Shown in pieces: positions 1-12,500 of a stretch of DNA of 64,000 nt. A program made the translations under genes and the position numbers. The stretch spans positions 5,580,001 through 5,644,000 of the forward strand of contig NC_092566.1 in assembly GCF_037975245.1 (NCBI RefSeq), read 5' to 3'. Below the pieces are notes generated by a model. That model worked only from the letters and a program-made list of their open reading frames with translations. It was not told where the DNA came from and did not search any database. How positions within the stretch are numbered: position 1 is the first letter of the stretch; every line of letters starts with the position of its first letter. This DNA comes from Apostichopus japonicus. Lineage: Eukaryota; Echinodermata; Holothuroidea; Aspidochirotida; Stichopodidae.

Positions 1-1787
1 AATAATGTATGTACTCATACCTGAAGGCTATTATTTGTTTAATAACCATTAGTCAATATGTGAAGGTTTCCAAGGGGAAGATGCAAACAAGGAAATAACA
101 ATAAAAATGAAAAGAAAAATAATCTAGTTGATTTATTTTTTCTTGTATTTCACTGCATATTACACATGAGAAAGTAATACAAATGTAGCAAAATATACAA
201 AGCAAGCCAGGATTTCAGATAATAAAAAGTGCATCCAAAGATAAAGAGGGATTTTAAAACAAGCTATGATTGTCAAGAAATTTTATCTAGACTAGTCATC
301 ATGTCCTGCAGATAAATAAAAACTTGTTTTAAAATCATTCATTATAGAGATGAGTTGCTCATTGCAATAACATAGTTATATTTAAGCACAGGAACAGTGA
401 AAGCCGCACCAAGGCTGGAAATATTTATATCCTACATTAATATTCAGTATTCATAAACTATACGACACAACACACTCCTACATGATACAATGATGATATA
501 AATATTAAATTTTGTTGTTTTGAATGTGGAAAATATTTATCCACCAACAAACTTAACAACTTAACTGTTCATTTTAATGTCCACTTATAGGCCAAAACAA
601 ACATAACAATATCTTACTTTATTGAAATTGCTTCAAAATTGCAATAGTAACCAACTATTTCTTGTTTTAGTAATAGGAGGTTCAGCTGTTTTCTCCAACA
701 GATTTCTTTCTTCATGTTATAATGTTATAAATATAAATCAGAATTAATTCATAACCCATAACTTTTTAACTATAAGCACATATCTCAACTCAAAAGTTTT
801 TGAACTTTTGAAAGCAATAGGATGTTTGAAAAGTACTGTTTTTTCTTCCAAAATGTGAAACCCTATGGTAATAATCGTATTGGAAGTTGCTCTGAACTAA
901 TATATATTTTGTCGCAATTAAGAGCAATGCAACTATTGTTTACTATCTTCTACTAGACTACTGCTAGGAGCTTTACAGAGAATCTCCCCAAGCTATTCAA
1001 TAGGGTAATTAAAAATATATTAAAAACCCAAATTAACCTTTATTACCCTAAAGGAAATTCCACATCAGGGCAAAGGAATTATTCTGGTTGTCTGAGGGAC
1101 AACCAAGCCATACAGTTTGGTTGTTCACACAGCAAAGTTGGTTGTCTGAAAATTTAGCACAATATCAAGGATCCGTATGTCACTGTAGGATGTACACTGT
1201 AGGGGAGATGGGTAGGTTGGTGAACAGAACACCAGCTTTGGGGTGGTAGCAATTTATCATTTTAACTTTTGGGAGTACTAAGTTACAATTTAGTTGCAAA
1301 AAGCTAGTTGTCCATTGGACAACCTACACAGCTGATGTGGGATGACCGAACAGACATTTAGTTGTCTTGGACTACAGCTCTACGATAAAAAAATTTGCCC
1401 TGCGCATGATGTATAAGGTAATTTTTTGTCAGGTCTTCCAAACAGCAATGTGTTGTACTTACTAATCTATGAATAAAATGAAACTTTTGACACAGAGTTA
1501 TCATTAAGCCTTAAGGTAATAAACTGGTTGTCTGTCGTGAACTTCAAATAATATCTTGAAAGACGAAATGCGAAGCCATCTTAGACAACCCTTAAAAGTC
1601 AGCTGTGCCCTAACAGAATCAATTTTTAGCATGGTAAATCAAATAGGCTGCTACCACACGGTTCTCTGTAACAATGGATACTATTGGGTTAATTTACTCT
1701 CACTACTGCTCAACAAGATCACTGACTTGTTGCTCTTCCAGCGGGAGATAAACGCTCCCGTTGAGGTGACTCGGGGGAAGATGGTAC
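1..1787. other. 3' flank of the TBATA-like gene, no other gene seen
   Basis: AT-rich sequence with no exon-like stretch on either strand. A minus-strand AATAAA lies at 1039-1044, about 745 bases after the TBATA-like stop codon, and could be its polyadenylation signal. Short imperfect repeats of GGTTGTCTG and its complement occur around 1080-1370. Confidence 0.5.
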
Positions 1788-1984
1788 TTATTCTTGGTTT
1801 CCTTGTGTCCTCGATGATATGTGTAACCTTTGAGGCGTGCCGGGTACTGGAGATGTTTGGGTGTGGCCCTGTGCACCACCTCTTGGTGAACCAGTCCGAG
1901 TCTGTGGTCGAGATGTTGGACGAACGGAATGGTCTATCTTCAAGATGTCTGGTTTGTGACTGAGAGGTCTGAGTGACGGGTTAC
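1788..1984 (-). CDS. TBATA: TBATA-like terminal exon with stop
   Basis: The acceptor CAACTAG opens a phase-matched frame starting GNPSLRPLSHKPDILKID, rich in Ser, Thr, Pro, Arg and Gln, which stops at TAA (1788-1790). Splice phase and open frame support it; homology in this tail is weak. Confidence 0.65.
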
Positions 1985-4900
1985 CTAGTTGAAAACAGCA
2001 AAAAAATAAAACAATACAAAAAGAATCCTTCATGTAAGATCCTCTCAGAGGCATACTAGCATAACCAATAAACCCCAAAATGAAATTGTCAGGGTTTGAA
2101 ATAACCAACAACACAGTGTCGCTATTTCATCTTTTTGATTTTCTTTTGTTTGAGACAGTAGAGGTTAACTTTGCTATAGTACCATACAAACTTTGACTTC
2201 CTTGTCACTTTAGACCAGGTAACTGTCATTATCCCTGCTGTAAAATTGGCTTTACCATCAAGTCCATCTAGATGTTGGACATTTTGCGAGCAAGTGTGAA
2301 GTAGAACAGTATTACAATAAACAAAAGGGCGAGGAGGGTTGGGGCTGGTGGGGGGGTGGGATTTCAAGGATATCTAATGTTACCTTTGTATATATTCTGA
2401 TTCCATGACACAGAAGCCCAAGTATATTTGGAGATTCTATAAAGGTGATTAACAAGGAACGCTTATGCCTTAAGGGTAACAGTCCCTTTAGGTACTGCAA
2501 AATGACACAAACCATACATCTAGTTTAGTACAGCAAACTATCAATAGGTCAATGTATATGCTGAATGTGAATATATACGTACCATTGCCATCAAATTTGA
2601 ATTGTTCCCTGGGAGAGCCGGGTAATTTCTTGTCTCCCTGGTAGGAATATCTGGAGAAGCCGGTACCAAGTCTACCCATGCTGGTACCTGCACGGAGCCT
2701 GGGGGAGGGCCTATCCATCTCTGCGTACCCGTTTTCAACAATCATATTTGACGGTGGTTGAGACATTGGTCTGAAATCCAAGAAGCTATCGAATGGAGTC
2801 ACTGCTGGCTCCTCCAGCTGTTTCCAGTAGGTGTCCTCAGCTCCAAGAGCCACTTTAATTATGTTCAATGCCAAATCTTTTTCTGTGGAAGGAGTAGAAA
2901 AACAGTTATTTGTTTTTCCTTCATAATCACTGTTATCGACTTTCACACCCTTATTCCCTTACGACTCGATTTTAAGAAATGAATATTTGATGATGAATGC
3001 GAAAAATTGACATCAAAGCTAGCTCCTACATATATATAGAGTACATGGGGAAGATGCCTGAAGGGAGATATTGCACCTGCTCCTCACCCTACATCAGCAC
3101 CATTTACAGCAGGCTTACCAACCCCCCCCCCTCTCCTCAACCCCTCCACCCAAGAAAAATATGTATACATCACATACCAAATAGGAAACAGGAGTGCTTA
3201 CCTTTATCCCCACTGGAGACCAACCATTCTTGCACTGCTCCGATTGAATCTGTTTGTAAAATTTGACACAGCATCTCTAGAACCTACAGAGGACAGCAAA
3301 AAAGGAGTTAATTGGGTTACTATGGAAATGGTGAAAGGAGATAAAATGGTGAGTTAGGTAGCATGGTGGAGCACCAGCAAAGTACATTGAAGTAAAAATT
3401 TATTTACAAAATGTAAGCCATGATAATATTGTTCACTTGTCATTCCCTCCCTGCATGACGTAGTCTTAAAAAACAAAACATTCAGCTTAACATTAAGTGC
3501 AATGAAAAATAAAGCAAAGATTTTCTACAAAAGTGTTGTTAATTTAACAGCAAGGGCATATCTTAAATTTAAACTGCTCTTTAAGAAACATAAAATGAGT
3601 TCCAAAATTTATTCCAGAAAAACAGACAATTTTGTTTTCTAGTTTTTTTACTAACTTTATTTCGAGAAATACTGGTAAAACAATGAAAACATGATAACAA
3701 TGATGCAGAATGGAAGTGAACTTTTGTTGTCGATGTAGAAATTGATATACAGACAACTGACTGGGAAACTTATTTTACAGAATCGAGGAAGATTTAAATA
3801 GCTATAATCATTAACACAGTTAGTGCGAAGGGTTGCACACTTGATTTTCTCAACAATAGTTTGCATGCCTCATAAGCAATCAAGCAAGATTTTCCTTAAA
3901 ATTTGTAATTTAATTTACATATATACTTCTTTTCTCTTTGTGCAACTGGTATTCAATAGGAGATATTACACTGTAAGTCAACTAGACTAACATACTGCTC
4001 CATCTGTATGTAACTCTTACTGTACTTAGATCGAGAACATGTATCAAAATATTTGCAGGTATTACAATAACTTGGTCCACATGATCCTCACCTAACTCAA
4101 AAACCAACTTCAAAGAATTCAAAAAATGGATAAACAGCTATGCCTTTTAAACTGGATCACGACTTATGTTACCTTGAAACTATCGTATTACCTCACCATA
4201 GAAATGGATACTGTTTAGGAGAGAAATTCTACAGGTAGACATGACACTACCAGCAAAGTGGTGCTGTGTAGCTTATCCCAAGGCTTTGAGAAAGGAATTA
4301 CCCCGGTAGTAACAGTTTGGAAGATCTTACAACAAGTACATCAAAGTGGTGGACTTACAGATCCGCCTTTACAATGATTTGGGTTTTTGAAGGAACTGAT
4401 TTCATTCTAAGCAAGTAATTAAATGTCAGAAGTGACCAGGGAGCTTTCATATACAACTTTTTCTTTGTTCAGACTTTGTGAGATTATATTGGTTTTGAAA
4501 TTTAAAGTAAATGTAGCACTGTGTGTGTTGGAGACATTGAAATAACTGATCCTACACACATGGTGAATACAAGTTGAATGATATGACTGAATATAACCTT
4601 TCAGACAAACATATTTGTTCAATGCCACAGGTAAGGCGATAGCGGCAGATGAGAGTGCAAATGAGAGATGGTGGGGTGGAGCAGGGGGGGGGGGAAAGGG
4701 GGGAGTTTGGAGATTCCCTCTTGGCTCATTTTTCTTCTCCTTCCATACCTTTTGCAAGAAGTATTACTGAGCTACAATATCTTTTTCACCCACCAAATTT
4801 TCATTGCTCTGTTCTGGAGCTATGTGGAGAAACGGTTCCCTCTGTCTCTGACGAGATGCACCCCTGGACATTGCCCTTGATGGGGGCGGTATTAATCTAC

Positions 4901-7900
4901 CAGTCTCAGCTGAATACACACTGGTCCTCTTTGGCTGTTCCCTCTGGTAATCCTTCACCTCTTTAGGAAGTCCGAGCCCTGCCTTATCTACCAGGGATAC
5001 CAATTCATTTCGCCAATCATCAGTATAAGGTACTGTGAGTGCAACAGAGAATTACTGTAAAACATCAAATAATTGTGTACTGTAAGATGACATATAACAA
5101 GAGTAAAACAAAAGTCCTAGGTAGATACGGTGGGGGGAGGGGTAGGGGAGGACAGGGGTACGAGAATACATGGCTTACGGAATATTATCTGCTGGAAAGT
5201 CAAAATTCCCAGAAAAACTATTTCAACACTGTACTTTTGAAATTGTGATAAGCTAAGACAATGTGGCTTGAGATTATTGTAGAATGGAGATGTTTTACAA
5301 CAATCACAACATGAAGCTGAACACAAAACTAGTTGGACTGCAAAGAAGACATGTTATTGGCTTGATAATGGTGGAAAATTCAACTTCTAATCCCAGGTCA
5401 CATGGTATTCTCACGATTAACAGAAAACAAAATATTCACAGAACGAATGAATGAATAGTGCATTTTCATAATAAATAGAAGACTGATGTTTGTGATCAAT
5501 TGCTGATGAACAATAAAACCTGTCTAATGTGCTATCTATAATGAACTTCTAAAGTATACTATGGATGACATTTCAGTGTGATGAGAAAAACTTTCAGGCT
5601 TTAAGGTGGATTCAGGCTTTAAGGTGGAACCTTTAAACTATGTATCACTTTGTCTAAACTACCTGTTATAATGACTCAAGAGTGTATGAAAGACCAGTGG
5701 TTGGCCAGCAACTGTTTTCTCATGAACATCTATAGGCTTTGTCAGGAAAATGGTGTTATTTAAGGAAAGACCAGAATTCAGTTACCCTGACACAGCTGTA
5801 ACTATGCATAGCAAACATTGCTGACCATGGGACTATAAAAAAGAAGGTAAAATGGTCAATTTTTTTAAATCAACCAGAATTTTGAGCTCATATCCAGAAC
5901 TAGGTATTACCATCATTTTTGTAAGTTTGCTAATCGAATTAGTAGCCTCTGTAGCAACTTTGCAAATCTTACACACAAACATGCTATTTGGAACAAAATC
6001 CTTTGGTACTTTTAGAGGTGGATTTAAAAACACAAACTTCCCATAACATCTTCAGAGAGTAATTCTGTAAATTGAACTTTGTGAAAGTGGAATTTTGGAA
6101 CGACTTGAACAAGTTGAGCAGAAAAGTTGAGTAAAATCATAAGACAGTAGCCTACAGATGAGTTTTTTTTTAGTTTTGGTTATGTAACATTACTATCATT
6201 CATAAGTAAGAAGTGTCTAAACTGTTGTTAATATAGGTACAAACTACAAAAGACTACAAACTAAATCTAAGATTTTGCCGAACTATTTCTATTTCTTACA
6301 ATGATTAGCCAAGTCCTTGAACCCTTTAGGGTAGGTGCTCATTCCTGTAATGGTGTTTATTGGGTAACGATGGGAGTTGAGTACAGGGTTCTGGTTGAAT
6401 ATCCTGTAAGGAGCGCTTGAAATGCGAGGAATGTGAAATGAATAAAGGCTCCTCCTCTCGGCAGAGGAGGGAGCCCTGAGCAGATTGGATGGTTCTTTAA
6501 TGCTGCCGTCGTCATGTACAGCACATATTGGCACATCCAAGAGGCCTAATGGAAGGAGATGAAGAAATGGAATGAAGTAAAAATATGAAATGATATGGTG
6601 AAAAACCATTCTTTTCAGCTTTTTTTTTTTATTGGAACAGACATTTTCAAACAAATGATTAGTGGTAAAATTGAAGGAATGTACTCCTTTTCTTGCTTTT
6701 TTAATTTTTTGACAGATAAATGGAAGAAATCAAAGATGATGATGAAAAGTATCAACTGTTTAATAATGTCTGGTATCAAAAAAGCTGGAAAGAATGTAGC
6801 TTGGGAATCAGGATATAGCGTCATGTGATATGAATGTTCCCGTTATTACTGAAAGGGTTGTAGAATTTAGTTATGAATTTGCAACATTAATCAATCAGAA
6901 AGAACTGATCAATAAAATGTACAATTTGTATCTGTATTTGTTCCCTAAATTTTCTTTAAATTGCTGGTGAAATTTCATATCACATGGACACTGCATACTG
7001 TTCCCAGGAAAGTCATTTCGACATGCACATGGTACTCGTTAACTTACTCAGCCCAAAGTTTGGATCAGCCCGTTCTCTTACTGAGACAGGGTTCTTCTGA
7101 AAATATTTGCTGGCTTCAAGTTGATTTACTTGGTGGGCTTGTAAAGGTGGATTGATATGGTTTGGATGGTAATTTATGGATTGAATTGGCAGCCGTACTG
7201 GAAGAGACTGCCTCACGTCAGTGTTCCGCTGGTTACGAAATCGTAACCGTGGATACTTAACAAACCCGTCATCGTGCACTGCACAAATTGGGAAATCTAA
7301 CAGACCTGGAAAAAGATGCGAAATCTATTGGATCAAAACATTCACATAGTTAGCAAAATGAATTTTTCTTGAAGACTTACCAACTATGTAAAATCCATTC
7401 TATTAAGCAGAACAGTTTTATATTGCTGTAAGAACCAGTTTAATGTTCAACATAGGAATTCATTCTGCCAATTAATAAATAAGAATTCTGTGACTCAATG
7501 CTTCTCATTGTACAGGGTGCAGTCAAGGAGTAATAAAGTATAAATAATTTGTTTGCTGACAGTTTTCAGCAACTTTTGCCTATAATTACTGAACATTGTG
7601 TGTAATATTCAGCTATAGCTTGATCTACATACATGTTTTGGACATATACTTAACATTCCAGCAAAGTTTTTAAGCACCATCTGTAATTACATTAATGCAA
7701 CAGTGTACCAAACTACGAAATATTATACTATTTTAAATTAATATTATATTATTAACTGTACCGATCACTTTGACAAATGATATTACTGTCCTTTGGCCCT
7801 CCACTTTCTTTTTTTCAGTTCTGAATCATTTCTCCCAAATACGGTAGAAAGCCCAAGCAATGGTCACCCATGCGTGATTGACCTTTGATAACAATTTCAG

Positions 7901-9481
7901 TTCTTGCGCACCTGCAAAGTATTTCCAACACCACATTTAACATTCAATTGTCTATATTTGCCCTTCTTTATGCACATGTATAGCTTTCAACTTTTCATGA
8001 TGCTGGCAATTACTCATGCAAATCTTGACCTGGACACTTTGGCCTACACTCTCCACTTACCTTTAATGTGTCTGACACGGCCTGGTTGTGGGTTGTGTCT
8101 TGCGAAAAAGGAGCTTTGGGTCAACTGACCAAACCGTACTTTAGCACCAGTGGCTGGTCTGGCACCAGCAAAATCTTTTTGAGTCATTGGTAGCATGTGG
8201 GTTTTGGCATTGTGTTCAGGAACAGAACCCAGTGTACTCCTTACAACTAAGGGTTCACCTCCCTCTGGTTTGAAGAGTGGCATGATGGCAAAATCGTCTC
8301 CACTAGCTGAAGAAATTATCGTGAAAATTCAAACTAAATCAAAGTACAGAACAAATGTCAGTTCTAAACCAAAAAAAAAAAAAGGTTTGGTCACTACAGG
8401 TAAGTATTGGGCCTCGGATACAATAGTCTACAGCAAACAGAACAACTTGTATTCTAACCTAAACATTCACTTAATCTTTTACGATTATTAACGATACGTG
8501 TTTAAATACAAGTATTAACTGATGCTACCAAGTTAATGTAAACCATTAATTTAAAGTTAGGCCAAAGTAAGCAAACTTACATAGCGTTGATCCACCTGTT
8601 GTTCGCTCACTTGTTAGTAAATGAATCCTTAAATCCCGTCTTCGCAGCAACTGTAAATTATGCCTTCTGTTTCTTCTTCAAAATTTACTCATATTTATCA
8701 AATCAACATTTTCTATTACAGAAAGATAATTGGCTTTATTGCTAAGGGACACTGTTTGGCAATCTCAAGCACTCGTTGTCCTGTCTGATCTGATGGGTAC
8801 GCATGGGGTACGGAAACAGCACAACCGGTTGCTCTGTGTTGTTCCGCTTGAAGTGTCGGTTGCTATGCAACAGGCTACTTTCACTTGTACGAAATACATG
8901 TCCCACCGGTTTGTTGATCTTCACGCCATACATTGACAACGGATGTCCTCTAGGCCTTGCGTTCAGACAATTGGTATTACGTAACGACATCAATATTACA
9001 ATAGAGTGCGCAGACGGTGTCACCTTGAGGACACTTCACAATCGATAGGATGAGTGTTTCGTCACATTGTTGGAAAACAGATGAATTTAGGATCCTCTCA
9101 ACTACAATATGTTGTTATTATTGTCTGATGCGCTATTGAAAGCGCTCACACATATAAATATCACGGTCATTAACATTCACGTCGTTTATGCATGGCAAGC
9201 CATATGGGACAAACACCGCATAATATCCTCTTATTAATTCGAATATATACACAGACAATAACTGGCTTGACTTATAGCTTTCACAACAGGCGCGTAGCCA
9301 AAGGGGGGGGGGGGCGACCCACCCCTTGAGCATATTTAAAAAAAAAAAAAATTGTGATATCGCTAGTATTTGCAAAAGAGAAAATGCTAAGATGCAACTT
9401 ACAATGCCTGGGAAGTGCCATTTCCAGCGATCTGGGAGGCATTTTCAGCCAAAATTTTCTTCTACGCTTCGCGCCAATCAT
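1788..9481 (-). CDS. TBATA: TBATA (SPATIAL)-like gene, 7-8 exons
   Basis: The coding exons on the minus strand, 5' to 3', are 9403-9481 (candidate), 8061-8306, 7048-7305, 6300-6545, 4794-5032, 3202-3283, 2583-2882 and 1788-1984. All junctions have GT-AG borders and agreeing phases (1, 1, 1, 1, 0, 1, 1). The assembled protein carries the blocks I recall from vertebrate TBATA in the same order: SFFARHNPQPGRVRHI, PICAVHDDG, YSAETGRLIPPPSRA, and LEMLCQILQTDSIGAVQ followed by EKDLALNIIKVAL. TBATA is a thymus, brain and testis associated protein; its molecular role is poorly defined, and expression in ciliated or spermatogenic tissue is only an expectation here. With both central exons the product would be near 550 residues, longer than the human protein of about 350. 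No signal peptide or membrane segment is seen. The first exon is the least certain part. Confidence 0.85.
2583..2882 (-). CDS. TBATA: TBATA-like exon starting EKDLALNIIK
   Basis: The exon runs from TTCCACAG acceptor to GTACGT donor and is 300 bases long. After the conserved EKDLALNIIKVAL it is a low-similarity Pro/Ser/Gly/Arg-rich segment ending KFDGNG, as expected for the variable TBATA tail. Confidence 0.8.
3202..3283 (-). CDS. TBATA: TBATA-like exon with the CQILQTDSIGAVQ block
   Basis: The 82-base exon runs from CTCTGTAG acceptor to GTAAGC donor and encodes VLEMLCQILQTDSIGAVQEW. It ends in phase 1 so that the following codon becomes the E of EKDLAL. A similar helical block (LELLCRILETDLLSAIQ) is known in human TBATA. 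Confidence 0.85.
4794..5032 (-). CDS. TBATA: TBATA-like exon with the YSAETGRLIPPPSR block
   Basis: The acceptor follows CACTCACAG. The exon encodes DDWRNELVSLVDKAGLG, then YSAETGRLIPPPSRA and a basic, Arg-rich stretch. It ends in phase 0 at TTG|GTGGGT, so the next exon completes ENLVLEML, matching the order in vertebrate TBATA. Confidence 0.85.
6300..6545 (-). CDS. TBATA: TBATA-like central exon, version 2 (symmetric)
   Basis: The 246-base exon is phase 1-1. It opens with GLLDVPICAVHDDGSIKEP and ends after DLANH at a GTAAGA donor. It is evidently a diverged duplicate of 7048-7305, so the two are candidates for mutually exclusive or tandem use. Confidence 0.8.
7048..7305 (-). CDS. TBATA: TBATA-like central exon, version 1 (symmetric)
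   Basis: The 258-base exon is phase 1-1. It opens with GLLDFPICAVHDDGFVKYP and ends at the GTAAGT donor after FGL. Its first 15 codons are nearly the same as those of the next exon (6300-6545), while the remainder diverges. Either exon alone, or both, keeps the frame. Confidence 0.8.
8061..8306 (-). CDS. TBATA: TBATA-like exon with the FFARHNPQP block
   Basis: The exon lies between a TTCTTCAG acceptor and a GTAAGT donor and is in phase 1 at both ends. It encodes SGDDFAIMPLFKPEGG at the start and RFGQLTQSSFFARHNPQPG near the end, close to the conserved vertebrate block with FGRLSHHSFFSRHHPHP. Confidence 0.85.
9403..9481 (-). CDS. TBATA: TBATA-like candidate first exon
   Basis: An ATG at 9481 opens a short, very basic stretch starting MIGAKRRRKFWLKMPPR that ends at a good GTAAGT donor in phase 1. 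That is the phase needed by the acceptor at 8306. A hAT-like element begins only 26 bases upstream of this ATG. No homology supports this N-terminus, so it rests on splice site and phase alone. Confidence 0.4.
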
Positions 9482-9506
9482 GGTGGCGCTACGCTTAGAT
9501 AGTTTG

Positions 9507-12500
9507 CAGAGCCGTATATAGAGAGAGTTTGGCCAACCATGTAACCGATTTGGATTGGTCGAGAGGGAAAACGCCCACACAGGGTGGTAAAATAGGTCCA
9601 CTTGAAAACTTTATAGCAGACGACACGCATACTCACAGTGTATAGACTATCGTTTGTGTACACGAAAAAAGTACGAAATTATGAAAGAAATGGTGCTGGG
9701 GATGCTGCAATCGGTCAGAACATGGATATTGTTGTTTGATTATCCGACTGACCATAAAAGAAGAGGAATTTTTGGAAGTAGAAAGAACAAGATGGAGATC
9801 TAATGAAAAAAAGTCTGTGTAGCCTAGGCCCATACTAGCCATAGGCCCTAGTGTAATACGAGTAATGTACAAGCAATGCGAGAATTTTACGTTCAGACTG
9901 GTTTATGTAATTACATGCATGGCTATTCTCTCTCGTTTTACGATCCACAAATTCGATTTCAGCTCTCCTAATCATAGGCATGGCAGTTTCAGTCGCACAT
10001 ATAGTTATCCTAATTCCTAGTTATTGTATGCCTAGGCTATGCCTAGCCTAAAAAAGTATCACTTTTAGTTTAATGTAAAAGGGTGGGCTAGCCTCTAGGC
10101 ATCACGTAAAGCCCTAATCCTTAGTTAAGCCCGAAGCATAAGTTAAGCCTGGGCTTAGTTAGACCTGGACCATTCTTGCTATTACTACAACTGTTATAGC
10201 ACATTACATAATATGGCACAGTATAAGGCCCAATTCAACTAGGTCTAAGGAAAACAAAGTAGCCTAGGCCTAAACTAGTTAGGCTAGGTCTATACTCATT
10301 GGCAACTTGTGGGTTGTGTACACATACAGGCCTAATTATATAGACCCTTTTAGTATGCCATAAACAAGTGCCCAAATGGTTAAATGATCTTGGTTTGTGT
10401 TAATTGTCAGCATTGGCCTAGCCTTTTTAGGCTAACATGAATTCAGCCAAATTTTTTCTTCTTCAAAAGTATAGCCTAGGCCTTGGTTTAATTTGGATGC
10501 AGTCAACTATCATTTATCAAAGTTGCATCAGTACCTCCTTATTCCCTTAATTGACACCCACATTGACGATTGAAGTTAAAAAAAATCTTTTTAAATTATC
10601 TTTAGACAGTAAATTTTAACTCCCTGAATTTCAGGACTTTTTTTACAAATCAAAGGTGACATGTGCTCTGAAGAAAAACTCCTAACATAAAAAGCCACAG
10701 TTAGCATACTGTGATAATGACAAACCTGGTGAGTGACAACTAGACTGAAATCCAGTTCCTGCAACCACAGCAATAAAGTCTTTGTTTTAATCAATGCACT
10801 TGTGTGTTTGAAACTTTCAAATGGACACTCAATGGCAGTTGGTTAAGATATAAGGTTTTACCTTCATCATGGAGAGTTGAAGGGAATCTGCCTCATCATC
10901 TGAATAATGGACTCAAGGATAGCAACAAATTATGATTGGATAATGATTTTGAGTAAGTAAATATCTGGCAATTTGAAAGTTTGTATTATTTTTTTACTTA
11001 TTATTTAAGCTGTTTAGCTCACACACAAGCAAATGATCAAGTGACAACAACCGATGCAGTATATTTAAAGGTATTGAAGACTTGCCCTAAACCGCATGCC
11101 CCGCTCTGAAAAAGTTTACTTTCTGTTGCTTGCAAGTGAAGTTTTTTTTGTGTCGCTACAAAATGCAGACAGTAATGAAACCTGATACCTTGTTATCTTT
11201 TATCTAGACCTGAGATGTCCACGCTGCTATGTGCACTGTGTTGTGGGTATTGACTGTGATGTTTGTATTGACTGTACACTAATGTCTATTTACAGATGGT
11301 AGCAAGCTGTATGTGTATTTTCTGGGATCAATGGTGGTGTCTAACACTTCTGTTACACCGCATTCGAAACTAGGTCAGATAACCGGCATGAGACGTTTCT
11401 TTGTGCGGGAGTCTCCACACCCTTTAAGGAGAAATATTTATATCCCATTAATAGAGAAAGAATTATGTTTCAATTGGTAGCATGCAACTTAAAATTTTGC
11501 AAACATTAGATACAATCAAACAATAACAAGGTTCATTTACAAGGTAATCTACTGCCATTTATTTCACATTAGTCTGTCACATCAGAAGGTCACAGCTTTC
11601 AATAATTATACAAACAAATTCCCTTGATGGGTGCTTGGTTAGATTCCTGCAATTTTCAAGTTTATCAATGTAATAAGTTCTGAATGTGGCAATGTGGAGA
11701 AGCTTTGGGATAATCTGTGGATAAGACTGCCAGACTATCAACAAGATTCCACATCCATGCAACTCCAACTGCTTCCTTCACCTCCTTGCAGATGTACCAC
11801 ATGTCCAAAAAAAAGTCAGCATTTAATTAAAATCTGGCTTCCTCCTGAGCTGGCAAATACACATGAATTGTCAAGTACAGAGGTCAGTGTGAAACCAATG
11901 AAAGATCTTCTCAGCTTTCAAGAAAACAAAGACTTGAAGCCAAATTGACAGAGGCCACACTGATACCATTCCACTCTCATAAGATGAAGGTATAACCGTA
12001 TAACACACACTTCATTTTGCTTCTGCGATGCAGTGCCTGGTAGACTGTGAGGGTCACCCAATGGATGTTTTAACAACTGCCTGGTTTATAGAGCTCTGCA
12101 ACAGATAATTCATCCTAATGTCTAGTCGTCATCCTGTCATGGCCTTGAGCAAGTTGAACCCACTTCAACACAAAGCAGCTATTGAATTCTTGTCTAGGTA
12201 CTGTCAAATCCACATCACCATCATTGCTGGTTCCAGCTACGCTGACCATGATAAAAGAGTACAATGAGGGTTTTTTAATTCACCCAACAGAGCTTGCATT
12301 CCAGTACCTTTGGGCAGCTGAAAAGATATTCAGAAATTGTTATATATGAGTGTGTTTGTATGCATGCATATGTGTGATTTTCTTGCTTTACAGAACAGCT
12401 CCATTTTGATAAGCTATGTAACGCGGAAACCTGCCAATCATATGTTTGAAATAGGACAGGCTGAAACGATTCTTAAATGAAAAGCTTAACGACTTCTTGC

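Noticed and set aside
1556-1963. Plus-strand open frame of 135 codons
   Set aside because: It overlaps the TBATA-like terminal exon on the other strand and shows no family features.
8581-8650. Candidate minus-strand exon (LLRRRDLRIHLLTSERTTGG) upstream of the TBATA-like exon at 8061
   Set aside because: It has good splice sites and fits the downstream phase, but it needs a phase-0 exon before it that I could not find, and it is incompatible with the candidate first exon (9403-9481). It remains possible as an alternative exon.
9288-9330. GGCGCGTAGCCAAAGGGG stretch, with similar ones at 21350 and 27222
   Set aside because: They look like single hAT-type termini, but no partner end or target duplication was found, so no element is called.
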